From Planctomycetota bacterium (GTDB lineage: Bacteria; Planctomycetota; Phycisphaerae; Sedimentisphaerales; UBA12454): a stretch of 37,033 nucleotides of DNA. Position 1 is the stretch's first letter; each line of letters begins with the position of its first letter. The DNA is taken from the NCBI GenBank assembly GCA_022705345.1, contig JAKJEQ010000008.1, positions 1 to 37,033 on the forward strand, in the 5' to 3' direction. A program made the position numbers and the translations under genes. The notes beneath the pieces are model-generated. The model saw only the letters and a list, made by a program, of their open reading frames with translations, did no database searches and was not told the origin of the DNA. Shown in pieces: positions 24,249 through 31,918 of this stretch.

Positions 24249-24428
24249 AATTCACTCCCTGAATGTATTTTTCTAACAAATTTTGACTATTTATAAAGGC
24301 ATGTTTTACCAGCATTTGAATGAAAAATCCAGATTAAAAACACGATCAAGTAGAAGATTAAGGTGATTTTTTTGTCATATTTTGGAATTACGAGGCAAAA
24401 TAATCTTATTTTGGATGAATTTTTGTGG

Positions 24429-24444
24429 TGTTTCACGTGAAACA
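24429..24444. other. parS site 1
   Basis: TGTTTCACGTGAAACA, an exact match to the universal 16-base ParB-binding palindrome, located 180 bases upstream of parB. Confidence 0.95.
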
Positions 24445-24700
24445 AGGCCAAAACTATCTAAAAGTTCCATTTGTAAAAAAAAGTAGCCTATCAGCCGGGT
24501 ATTTCCGTAAATCAGAAAAAGCAGAGGATAAAAAGGAAAAAAATAATAATTTTTCAAAAAAAACATGTGATTTACCAACAATAAAATTAGCATAGAGGCG
24601 ATGATTTTTTCGGCAATAGATTTTATATATCCTTGAAAATAAGAAAAGAATGTTGAACAAGTGCCGGATTTTCTGAGGATGTTTAGCTTTGTATTTTTAG

Positions 24701-24716
24701 TGTTTCACGTGAAACA
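24701..24716. other. parS site 2
   Basis: A second exact copy of TGTTTCACGTGAAACA, 272 bases from the first, in the same gap. Two sites this close suggest a nucleation cluster for ParB. Confidence 0.95.
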
Positions 24717-25049
24717 TTAGAACAATACAACTAATATCGTTAATAGATGTTTGTTGTACAGACGTCAAACACCAAACGGGTTTTCATATTGATATTATAT
24801 ATAGAATAGTTGTGTATATAACAAACAAAATAATATATTTAATAGCAAGGCGGTTTTTAAAAAATAATAGACCCATTGGAGTTCTTTTGTTACACTGCTC
24901 AATTATTTTTTATAGGACTGATAAAAAATCCTCTGGCGAGGACTTGCGTTTTTATTACAATCTCATTTTATCTCTTCTTAGTGTTAATATTGTTATGTAA
25001 ATACGATAATTTATAGGAATTAACTTTCAAATTATTAAATGGAGTTTAT

Positions 25050-26312
25050 ATGATTACGCCGTTGGAAAAATACGATCCTCAAATTTATGAATTACTTCGC
25101 CAGGAAGCTGCGCGGCAAAGCGCATGTATTCGTTTGATTCCTTCCGAAAACTATGTTTCAAAAGCTGTAATGGCAGCAACTGGAAGCTGCTTGACAAATA
25201 AATACGCTGAAGGTTATCCCGGCAAAAGATATTATGAAGGTCAGCAGGTAACTGATCTCATAGAATCTCTTGCTATTGAAAGAGCGCAAAAACTTTTTAA
25301 AGTTGATCACGCGAATGTTCAATCGCATTCCGGCGCAGTCGCGAATCTTGCGGCATACAGTGCAGTCGCTGCGCCCGGGGATACAATCATGGGGCTTGCG
25401 CTTCCTTACGGCGGTCATTTGAGCCACGGCTGGAAAGTAAATTTTACGAGCAAAATTTTTAATTCCGTAAGTTATGAACTTGACCCTGTAACAGGGCAGT
25501 TCGATTTCAATAAAATAGAAGAGCTTGCTAAAAAACACAAACCAAAAGTTATCATTAGCGGCGCAAGCGCTTATCCGAGAACAATTGATTTCAAATCTTT
25601 CGGCGAGATCGCAAAGAGAGTCGGCGCATATCATTTAAGCGATATCGCTCATATCAGCGGTCTTGTAGTAGCAGGTCTTCATCCAAGTCCCGTTCCATAT
25701 GCCGACATAGTTTCGACGACTACTCACAAAACACTGCGCGGTCCGCGCGGCGGAATGCTGCTTTGCAAAGCAGAACTTGCTGAAGCCATCGACAAGGCCG
25801 TGTTCCCCGGATTGCAGGGCGGTCCGCACATGCATACAATCAGTGCGCTTGCCGTTGCTCTTAAAGAAGCTGATTCTCCGGAGTTTGTCGAGTATGCAAA
25901 GCAGATTATAAAGAACGCAAAAGTTCTGGCAGATTGTCTTATGGAAAAAGGTTTTAATCTGTTCACCTGCGGAACAGATAATCATTTGATACTCATCGAC
26001 CTGAGAAATAAAAATATTCCCGGCAAAAAATTAGCTAAGGCTCTCGACAGGGCTCGAATCGAAACAAACTATAATACGATTCCCGGCGATCCGGCGAAAC
26101 CTTTCAATCCGAACGGCCTGCGTATCGGGACACCTGCGATTACAACAAGGGGAATGAAAGAAGAACAGATGAAAATTGTCGCTTCGCTCATTGCCAAAGT
26201 CGCAGACAATATCGATAACGAAGAAGTAATCGCGCAGGTAGGCAGGGAATCGCTTCTGTTATGTTCACAGTTTCCCGTGCCTGAACACTTTATAATGCCC
26301 GCAGGAAAATAA
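25050..26312 (+). CDS. glyA: Serine hydroxymethyltransferase
   Basis: PLP enzyme that converts serine and tetrahydrofolate to glycine and methylene-tetrahydrofolate. The protein is full length (420 residues). Visible motifs are LIPSENYVSKAVMAATGS, NKYAEGYPGKRYYEGQ, VQSHSGAVANLAAY, LSDIAHISGLVVAG and the PLP-lysine segment STTTHKTLRGPRGG with Lys227, then FPGLQGGPH and GLRIGTPAITTRGM. TGGAG lies before the ATG. It supplies glycine and one-carbon units; a class V aminotransferase near 31 kb may belong to the same metabolic area. Confidence 0.97.
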   Translation: MITPLEKYDPQIYELLRQEAARQSACIRLIPSENYVSKAVMAATGSCLTNKYAEGYPGKRYYEGQQVTDLIESLAIERAQKLFKVDHANVQSHSGAVANLAAYSAVAAPGDTIMGLALPYGGHLSHGWKVNFTSKIFNSVSYELDPVTGQFDFNKIEELAKKHKPKVIISGASAYPRTIDFKSFGEIAKRVGAYHLSDIAHISGLVVAGLHPSPVPYADIVSTTTHKTLRGPRGGMLLCKAELAEAIDKAVFPGLQGGPHMHTISALAVALKEADSPEFVEYAKQIIKNAKVLADCLMEKGFNLFTCGTDNHLILIDLRNKNIPGKKLAKALDRARIETNYNTIPGDPAKPFNPNGLRIGTPAITTRGMKEEQMKIVASLIAKVADNIDNEEVIAQVGRESLLLCSQFPVPEHFIMPAGK

Positions 26313-26336
26313 TCTTTCCTCTGTTGGAAAAGCTGT

Positions 26337-27398
26337 ATGGATACAGGTAAATTGAAAACGACCTGCCTTGGCGTTAACGCAAGAACTATCGGTCTGCTTG
26401 AATCGGCGTGCTCGACAGGGCTGTATGAGATTGTTTCCGTTGCCGACGGCAATCTCGCAAGCGCAACGCGTGTTTCACAGATTTACAATTGTACCGCGTT
26501 TGACGATTACCGCCAGTTTTCCCTGCAAAATCAGCCTGAGGTTATGATTGTCGCAGAACCTCTGAACAAGTGCGGCGATTTTGTAAAAACAGCGATAAAT
26601 AAAAAATGTAACATTTTGAAATTGATACCCACAGCTCCTGATTTTGAACTTGCATCCGAGTTCATAAATCTTGCTAAGAAAAACAAGGTAAAATTTGTTA
26701 CGGCCGTCCCGTCTCGTTTCGCGCCGGGCTTTGAACGTCTCGGCGATTACTTGAAAACAGAAGCGGGCAGACAATTTTATTTTGTGAATTTATGTGCATC
26801 GTTCGGTCCGGATTTTTTTCAGCCCATTGCTTCGTATGGCCAGACAGAGGAAAAAATTTCAGGAGGGGGAGTGCTGCTGAATAATTGCTTCGAACTGCTT
26901 AGTCTGCTTATCGAGAATTTATCGCTGCCCCAGCAAATTTATGCGTTAGTAACTAATCAAAGCCCAGATAAGAAAGCGAAGCAATACTTTGCCGAAGACA
27001 CAGTTACCGCCTCAATGATCTTCAAAGAAGGTTTGATAGGCACTTTCCTGGCGTCGCGACAAACAGGAAACGGCAGCACCGCCCCTGTAAAAGTGTACGG
27101 CTCCAAACAAAACATAGTCGCTACTCCCAACCGGCTTGCGATTTACGACTCCGCAGATAATTTAGTAGCGGAACATAAATACCCGTTAAGAGCTGAAAAA
27201 TGTATTTTTGAAATGTTCATAGATTTCGGCAGGGCGCTTCTCGAACCAGAAAAATACAAACTGCGTAATAGTGCGCGTCTTGACCTTGCGACAATGGCTC
27301 TCATCGAGGCCGCTTATTTGAGCGCAAAGACAGGGATGCCCGAATCGCCTGCAAGATTTTTCGAAATTTCAGAAAAAGAAAAATTTCCTTTCGTTTAA
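26337..27398 (+). CDS. Gfo/Idh/MocA-like protein with degenerate active-site motifs
   Basis: A 353-residue two-domain protein with the layout of NAD(P)-dependent sugar oxidoreductases: an N-terminal Rossmann-like domain (to about 120) and a C-terminal beta-sheet domain (KVYGSKQNIVATPNRLAIYD). Key motifs are altered. The dinucleotide loop reads CLGVNARTIG rather than GxGxxG, and the usual EKP catalytic stretch reads LKLIPTAP, so the lysine-bearing EKP is missing. The protein may not be a dehydrogenase at all. It follows glyA by 24 bases and may be cotranscribed. Substrate unknown. Confidence 0.7.
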   Translation: MDTGKLKTTCLGVNARTIGLLESACSTGLYEIVSVADGNLASATRVSQIYNCTAFDDYRQFSLQNQPEVMIVAEPLNKCGDFVKTAINKKCNILKLIPTAPDFELASEFINLAKKNKVKFVTAVPSRFAPGFERLGDYLKTEAGRQFYFVNLCASFGPDFFQPIASYGQTEEKISGGGVLLNNCFELLSLLIENLSLPQQIYALVTNQSPDKKAKQYFAEDTVTASMIFKEGLIGTFLASRQTGNGSTAPVKVYGSKQNIVATPNRLAIYDSADNLVAEHKYPLRAEKCIFEMFIDFGRALLEPEKYKLRNSARLDLATMALIEAAYLSAKTGMPESPARFFEISEKEKFPFV

Positions 27399-27409
27399 TC
27401 CTGATGCGG

Positions 27410-28198
27410 TTAATTAGAAGCTATTCTTTTTTCAAGCTGATCGAGTACATGAGTTCTGACCCTGCGGATATCCTGCGTATCGGGCAGTGTAGATATTAAT
27501 TTTTCATAAAGCCCGCGTTTTTTTATTACCCGCAAAGTCGCAGCGAAATTTATATCCGCAATCCAGCCGAGCAATCCGAGAATTATATCGTTCAACGTTT
27601 TAAATTCACTGTACGAGATTGTCTTATTTTCAAGGACCGCATTCACAATTTCTAAAGAATACGCGTCTGTCGCAGGATACCCAAAAATAGAAAAACATTT
27701 TTGAGGGTCCACTCGCAATTCGTCAACCCTGCTTAACATCACATTGTAAATATCGAGTTTGTCAATGTCGCGAATCAATTTCGAATACGTTTCAATTTCC
27801 CCGCTCAGACGAGGCAAGTCTTTTTCTCCGTGCAGGCGAATCGCTGTTTCAATTATTTCCTTTTCTCTTTGGTCAATGCCCGCAAGCACATTATTCTCCG
27901 CCAGGGTTTTCAAACCCAGCGTACTGTGGTTTTCTGTTCCGACATCGTTGTAAGTTCCGTATTTTTTATACTGCTCGAACCTGCCCGTATCGTGCAGAAG
28001 CGATATCGCCTCGGCCAGCGTTTTCTGATATTCATCGAACCCCAGCTCATCCGCTATGGCGGGAGTATCGGCGCACATCCTGCGCGTATGATCTTCTTTC
28101 AGTTTGATGTTCTCATCGTTCAAAACATTATTATTGTAAAAACCGGCGACATATCCAAAAAACCATTTCTTCAAATCTTCAAGCTGTTGTTTCGTCAT
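27410..28198 (-). CDS. HD-domain phosphohydrolase
   Basis: A 262-residue soluble protein with the HD metal-binding pattern: His37 (EDHTRRM), His69-Asp70 (LLHDTGRFEQYKKYG), further His residues in TENHSTLGL and IRLHGEKDLP, and a downstream Asp in IRDIDKLDIYNVM. HD proteins hydrolyse phosphomonoesters or nucleotides; the substrate is not evident. GGAG is well placed before the ATG. It is convergent with the Gfo/Idh-like gene (11-base gap) and stands alone. Confidence 0.85.
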   Translation of the reverse strand: MTKQQLEDLKKWFFGYVAGFYNNNVLNDENIKLKEDHTRRMCADTPAIADELGFDEYQKTLAEAISLLHDTGRFEQYKKYGTYNDVGTENHSTLGLKTLAENNVLAGIDQREKEIIETAIRLHGEKDLPRLSGEIETYSKLIRDIDKLDIYNVMLSRVDELRVDPQKCFSIFGYPATDAYSLEIVNAVLENKTISYSEFKTLNDIILGLLGWIADINFAATLRVIKKRGLYEKLISTLPDTQDIRRVRTHVLDQLEKRIASN

Positions 28199-28317
28199 TT
28201 CTTACTCCAGAAAAATTCAAAAGTAATTTACCTTAAAATAGCTTTGTGTTCCATATTTTCTTGAAAATCATTCATTCAATATTAAAATACGTCAAACTAA
28301 GAAGATTGGAGCGAAAA

Positions 28318-28596
28318 ATGCCTACTATAAAAGATGTTACAGTGAGAAAGCCGACAGAAACCGAAGTAAAAGAGTGCAAAACCTGGCCGATTTGGACTTG
28401 CGACAAGAGTACATTCGATTGGGATTACACACAAACGGAAACCTGCCTGATTTTAGAGGGAAAAGTTACCGTCAAAGATCGGCCCGGCAGCGAAACAGTT
28501 TCTTTCGGCCCCGGAGACTTAGTCATTTTCCCGACGGGTCTCAAATGTACCTGGCAGGTTTCAAGTGCGGTAAGAAAACATTACAAATTTGATTGA
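28318..28596 (+). CDS. Cupin-domain protein (EutQ-like/DUF861 type)
   Basis: A 92-residue single-domain cupin. The first cupin motif region is TCLILEGKVTVKDRPG and the second is VSFGPGDLVIFPTGLKCTWQV, with the usual closing KHYKF. It lacks the multiple-His first motif, as in the small DUF861 cupins of unknown role. The ATG at 28318 follows TTGGAG; the frame stays open 24 codons upstream but without a ribosome site. Function unknown. Confidence 0.8.
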   Translation: MPTIKDVTVRKPTETEVKECKTWPIWTCDKSTFDWDYTQTETCLILEGKVTVKDRPGSETVSFGPGDLVIFPTGLKCTWQVSSAVRKHYKFD

Positions 28597-28619
28597 TTAG
28601 TTCAGCTCTAAATAAAAAA

Positions 28620-28694
28620 AGTCGCTTAAAGGCAGAAGTGGACACGGTCACAGCACCGCCGCCCTTTGTGGGCGAGTTCTGCCAAAAAGCGACT
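28620..28694 (-). ncRNA. Structured RNA candidate / elaborate terminator
   Basis: AGTCGCTT (28620-28627) pairs with AAGCGACT (28687-28694), a symmetrical 3x3 internal loop follows, then GGCAGAA (28631-28637) pairs with TTCTGCC (28677-28683). Inside are two short hairpins, CGGT/ACCG (28645-28658) and GCCC/GGGC (28661-28673), making a three-way junction. Read on the minus strand the stem is followed by seven Ts, so it can end the radical SAM transcript or be an independent small RNA. It matches no RNA family I recognise. Confidence 0.5.
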
Positions 28695-28772
28695 GCAAAA
28701 AGTATCCATATATTTAATCGCCCCTTTGTAAAATTTTCTCCATTCACATTTGTTTGAAGTGACAACTGTATG

Positions 28773-30329
28773 TCAGCCTGAAGAATCTTTTCTCAGGTCA
28801 GCAGATTTGTCATACTCGTCTATGTTAGTAAAGACCGGCTGGTTCCGAACATTAGCGTTTTTCAAAACCTGTCGAAAGTGAAATCCGAATATGGAAAGCC
28901 GAACCGCAATTGTTAATCTGCGCAGACTTTTGGATGACCAGATTATCAGCATCCAGTAATGTATCTTGCCTTTCTCAACGATTCCCAGTCGCCATATTGA
29001 TTTGAAAAAGGCCATCAAATCGTACCAGGTTATTGGGAATTTGGGCTTGTAATCAAAATTATAATTGCGAAGAAATGTTTTAATTCGTTTACAATGATAT
29101 TTCTGCGAGTATATAGTGTTAAGCATCTTGCGATAACCGCTGACAAGTTCGTTCAGGCCCATTTTAGGAACAAAGTTTGTCGTACAATCCATATTGTCGC
29201 CTGTCGGAAGATTTTTTTTCAGCCGGTTCTGTATCAAAAGTTTCTGATAAAGTCTGGTACCGGGCGGCGCGTTGAGCAGACCGATCATCGCAGTTACTAT
29301 CCCGCTGTCCTGAATCAAGTTTATTATCTTTTCAAAAACATTCGGCTTATCGCTGTCGAACCCCACTATAAAACCGCCATGAACCTGCATACCGAATTGT
29401 TGTATTTTTTTTACGGCGGAAACTATGTCTCTCCCGATATTTTGTTTTTTATTGCATTCGGCAAGACTTGATTCATCCGGGGATTCCAGGCCGATAAAAA
29501 CTCCGTCAAACCCGGCTCGCGCCATCAAAGTCATAAGCTCCTCATCATCAACGAGGTCGATGGATGTTTGGGTGTTGAAAGCGAACGGCCTATTTCTTTT
29601 GTCCATCCATTCGATTATTGCCGGCAAAAGTTCTTTTTTTAATTTCATTCTTTTGCCTATAAAATTATCATCTACAAAGAAAACTTCTCCCCGCCATTTA
29701 AGTTTATGGATAATTTCAAGTTCTGCTATTATTTGAGCGGTCGCTTTTGTACGAACCCTTCTTCCAAAAATATTCGTTACATCACAGAAATCACAATCGA
29801 AAGGACAGCCTCTGGAAAATTGGAGCCCAAGCTGGCCGTATTTTTTTATATCAGCAAGATCCCACGAAGGGGCAGGGCTTGTTTTCATGTTTGCTTTGGC
29901 ATTTGTCCTGTAAACAGGTTTCAGAGAATTGCTTGCGAGGTCTTCAAGGAAAAGAGGCAATGTGATTTCAGCCTCATTGAGCACCAGGTGACTGCATCCC
30001 GTGATCAAATCGGGAAATGACGTAAATAATGGCCCGCCTGCGACTACCTTAACATTTAATTTATTACATCTGGAAATTATTATCTGAGCGGAGTCTTTTT
30101 GAATCATCATCGTGGAAATGAAAACATAATCGGCCCATTTGATGTCACAATCCCGCAATGGCGCGATATTCATATCTATCAATTTTTTTTCAAATGACTC
30201 GGGCAGTATTGCCGCGACTGTCAGAAGTCCCAGAGGCGGAAGAAGCGCCTTCTTGGAAACAAACTTTAACGCGTTTTTCAAACTCCAGAATGTATTAGGA
30301 ACTTCTGGATTAACAAGCAAAATTTTCAA
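28773..30329 (-). CDS. B12-binding radical SAM protein (DUF4070 type)
   Basis: A 518-residue enzyme with an N-terminal cobalamin-binding-like domain (KILLVNPEVPNTFWSLK, PLGLLTVAAILPE, VVAGGPLFTS, LNEAEITLP). The radical SAM core follows, with the 4Fe-4S motif Cys175-x3-Cys179-x2-Cys182 (FSRGCPFDCDFC), FFVDDNFIG and FIGLESPDE, then a C-terminal DUF4070-like region rich in Trp/Tyr/Arg. Relatives include the hopanoid 2-methylase family, so methylation or rearrangement of a lipid is possible; the substrate is not shown. The start is TTG at 30329 with GGGAGAG five bases before it. Confidence 0.85.
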   Translation of the reverse strand: MKILLVNPEVPNTFWSLKNALKFVSKKALLPPLGLLTVAAILPESFEKKLIDMNIAPLRDCDIKWADYVFISTMMIQKDSAQIIISRCNKLNVKVVAGGPLFTSFPDLITGCSHLVLNEAEITLPLFLEDLASNSLKPVYRTNAKANMKTSPAPSWDLADIKKYGQLGLQFSRGCPFDCDFCDVTNIFGRRVRTKATAQIIAELEIIHKLKWRGEVFFVDDNFIGKRMKLKKELLPAIIEWMDKRNRPFAFNTQTSIDLVDDEELMTLMARAGFDGVFIGLESPDESSLAECNKKQNIGRDIVSAVKKIQQFGMQVHGGFIVGFDSDKPNVFEKIINLIQDSGIVTAMIGLLNAPPGTRLYQKLLIQNRLKKNLPTGDNMDCTTNFVPKMGLNELVSGYRKMLNTIYSQKYHCKRIKTFLRNYNFDYKPKFPITWYDLMAFFKSIWRLGIVEKGKIHYWMLIIWSSKSLRRLTIAVRLSIFGFHFRQVLKNANVRNQPVFTNIDEYDKSADLRKDSSG

Positions 30330-30382
30330 GAACTCTCCCTTGATGAATCTTTATCAGATTAATTGGTTTTTACTTAGTTTGA

Positions 30383-30423
30383 AATAAGGAAAATACTCAG
30401 ATACCTATTCTCCTTTCCTTATT
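30383..30423. repeat. Ten-base inverted repeat at the lipoprotein 3' end
   Basis: AATAAGGAAA (30383-30392) and TTTCCTTATT (30414-30423) are perfect inverted repeats around a 21-base loop and overlap the stop codon of the small lipoprotein gene. The stem is AT-rich without a T-run, so a weak terminator or stabilising 3' hairpin is possible. Confidence 0.4.
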
Positions 30424-30640
30424 ATCGATAAACCGCATTCTCATCATAAGAATTTCGTTCAACAGCCTCTCTGTTTTCGTCATCCAGATTAGCGTTTCTC
30501 TGGATACCATTACAATTATAAAGAGGATCATCCCAATAATCACTGCCGGTATAATGATGACAATCGACTCGGCTTTCATTGCCGCAACCGCATATAAAGA
30601 GTGAAAACACGAATAATCCAAACAAAAAGAGCCTTTTCAT
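30422..30640 (-). CDS. Small lipoprotein (72 residues)
   Basis: The N-terminus is a compact lipoprotein signal, MKRLFLFGLFVFSLFICGCG, with lipobox ICGC near residues 16-19. The short mature part is rich in Asn, Asp, Tyr and Glu (VDCHHYTGSDYWDDPLYNC) and has no recognised domain. AAGGA lies before the ATG. It is probably anchored in the inner or outer membrane. It precedes the radical SAM gene by about 90 bases on the same strand, so a functional link is possible but not shown. Confidence 0.6.
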   Translation of the reverse strand: MKRLFLFGLFVFSLFICGCGNESRVDCHHYTGSDYWDDPLYNCNGIQRNANLDDENREAVERNSYDENAVYR

Positions 30641-30739
30641 AACACGTTCCTTAATGGTGGAATTTGTATAGTATTATATCGCGTTACTTTTAGAAACTGG
30701 CAAAAGCCTTTGATTTGTACAGGAAAATGTTAAAAATAA

Positions 30740-30768
30740 AAAAGGCCGGACATAAAAACCGGCCTTTT
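30740..30768 (-). terminator. Intrinsic terminator after the aminotransferase gene
   Basis: AAAAGGCCGG (30740-30749) pairs with CCGGCCTTTT (30759-30768) around a nine-base loop, with T-rich sequence beyond on the minus strand. It ends the DUF1015-aminotransferase unit. Confidence 0.85.
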
Positions 30769-30786
30769 GGCATTTGGGTGAAGTTT

Positions 30787-31875
30787 TTATTTTACTTCGT
30801 CATCTATCCACTGGCAAACCTCTTTTACGTCCTGCAGAGTGATATCGCCCATGTGCGCGATCCTGAAGGTCTGGTCTTTCAATTTGCCGTAGCCGTTGCC
30901 GAAAGCGGTGTTGTGTTTTGCCTGAACGGCTTTGATTACATCACCGACAACGATCCCTTTTGTGTTCTTTACGGTTGTCAGGGTATTGGAAGCATACTTT
31001 TCTTCGCAGAACAGTGAAAATCTCTGTTTCGCCCAGTTTTTCACATAATCTGCCATTTCTTTGTGTCTCTTCCACACATTTTCGATTCCCTCTTTCACAA
31101 GCTTGTGGCATTGATAATTTAACGCCATAATGTGAGGGATGGCAGGGGTGGTAGGAGTCTGATCTTTTTCACCGCTTTTCGCGAATTCCTGGAAATCAAA
31201 ATAGTATCCTCGCCCCGGAACTTTTTTGCTCTTCTCTACAGCCCGTTTGCTGACGGCAAACACTGTAAGTCCCGGCGGAATCGCAAATGCCTTCTGAACT
31301 GATGCGAAAACAACATCCCAGCCGAGCTTATCGAAATGCATAGGCAGGCCGACCATTCCGCTAACCGCGTCTACAAATACCAGCACATCAGGATATTTCT
31401 TCTTCATCATTTCGCTGATTTCATAGACAGGGTTTGTCAGGCCGGTGCTTGTTTCATTGTAAACGAGCGTGATGGCTGAATATTTACCTTCGGAGAGTTT
31501 CTTGTCAATTAATTCTGGAGTTGTAGCCTGTCCCCATTCGACTTTGAGCTGTTCAACGTTTTTGCCGCACTTGGCAACGACATCGGCCCATTTATCGCTG
31601 AATGCACCGCAGCAAGTTGCAAGCACCGTCTCGTTTGTGTCAACGCAATTGCGGATTGCGCCTTCCCAGATTCCTGAAGCAGACGATGTGCTCAAAAACA
31701 CGTGCTGTTCGGTAAACAGGATTTGTTTAAGCATATCCACAGTTTCCTTGTGCAGTTGAGCATATTCCTTGCCTCTATGGCCCAGGGTATATCTGCTCAA
31801 TTGCTGCAATACATCGGGCAGGACATGCACGGGCCCGGGTATGAACAGTCTCGGCGGATTTTTCCAGTCAACCAT
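30787..31875 (-). CDS. Class V aminotransferase (serine/alanine-glyoxylate type)
   Basis: A 362-residue PLP enzyme of the alanine-glyoxylate / serine-pyruvate / phosphoserine aminotransferase group. It begins with LFIPGPVHVLP and LGHRGKEYAQLH, has SSASGIWEGAIRN, VYNETSTGLTNPV, VFVDAVSGMVGLPM and the PLP lysine in VFASVQKAFAIPPG (Lys195), and ends with FRIAHMGDIT. ATG 31875 has GGAG eight bases ahead; the TTG six bases earlier is too close to it. The DUF1015 gene lies 43 bases upstream on the same strand. This pair is often found with phosphoglycerate dehydrogenase, so serine synthesis is the likely pathway. Confidence 0.87.
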   Translation of the reverse strand: MVDWKNPPRLFIPGPVHVLPDVLQQLSRYTLGHRGKEYAQLHKETVDMLKQILFTEQHVFLSTSSASGIWEGAIRNCVDTNETVLATCCGAFSDKWADVVAKCGKNVEQLKVEWGQATTPELIDKKLSEGKYSAITLVYNETSTGLTNPVYEISEMMKKKYPDVLVFVDAVSGMVGLPMHFDKLGWDVVFASVQKAFAIPPGLTVFAVSKRAVEKSKKVPGRGYYFDFQEFAKSGEKDQTPTTPAIPHIMALNYQCHKLVKEGIENVWKRHKEMADYVKNWAKQRFSLFCEEKYASNTLTTVKNTKGIVVGDVIKAVQAKHNTAFGNGYGKLKDQTFRIAHMGDITLQDVKEVCQWIDDEVK

Positions 31876-31918
31876 CTTCAATTCTCCAAAAAAAAGTTAA
31901 ATTATTTTAATTTCTCAT

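Larger units (their letters stand above)
24249..25049. other. AT-rich intergenic region carrying two parS sites
   Basis: An 801-base gap between divergent parB and glyA. It holds two perfect parS sites 272 bases apart and very AT-rich tracts (for example around 24790-24845). A hairpin TCCT/AGGA is near 24930. No cluster of DnaA boxes was found; the best single match is weak (near 24810). Short open frames exist but have no ribosome sites. TGGAG at about 25040 belongs to glyA. Confidence 0.6.

Noticed and set aside
24375-24593. 72-codon minus-strand frame in the parS gap
   Set aside because: It runs straight through a parS site, has no ribosome site and is biased by AT-rich sequence (Phe/Leu/Tyr-rich).
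24249-25049. Replication origin (oriC)
   Set aside because: AT-rich tracts and parS are present, but no cluster of DnaA boxes was found; only one weak match near 24810. Origin proximity is kept as inference, not the origin itself.
28541-28765. 74-codon minus-strand frame across the structured RNA candidate
   Set aside because: It spans strong hairpins and the end of the cupin gene and has no recognisable domain; the region is better explained as structured RNA or terminator.
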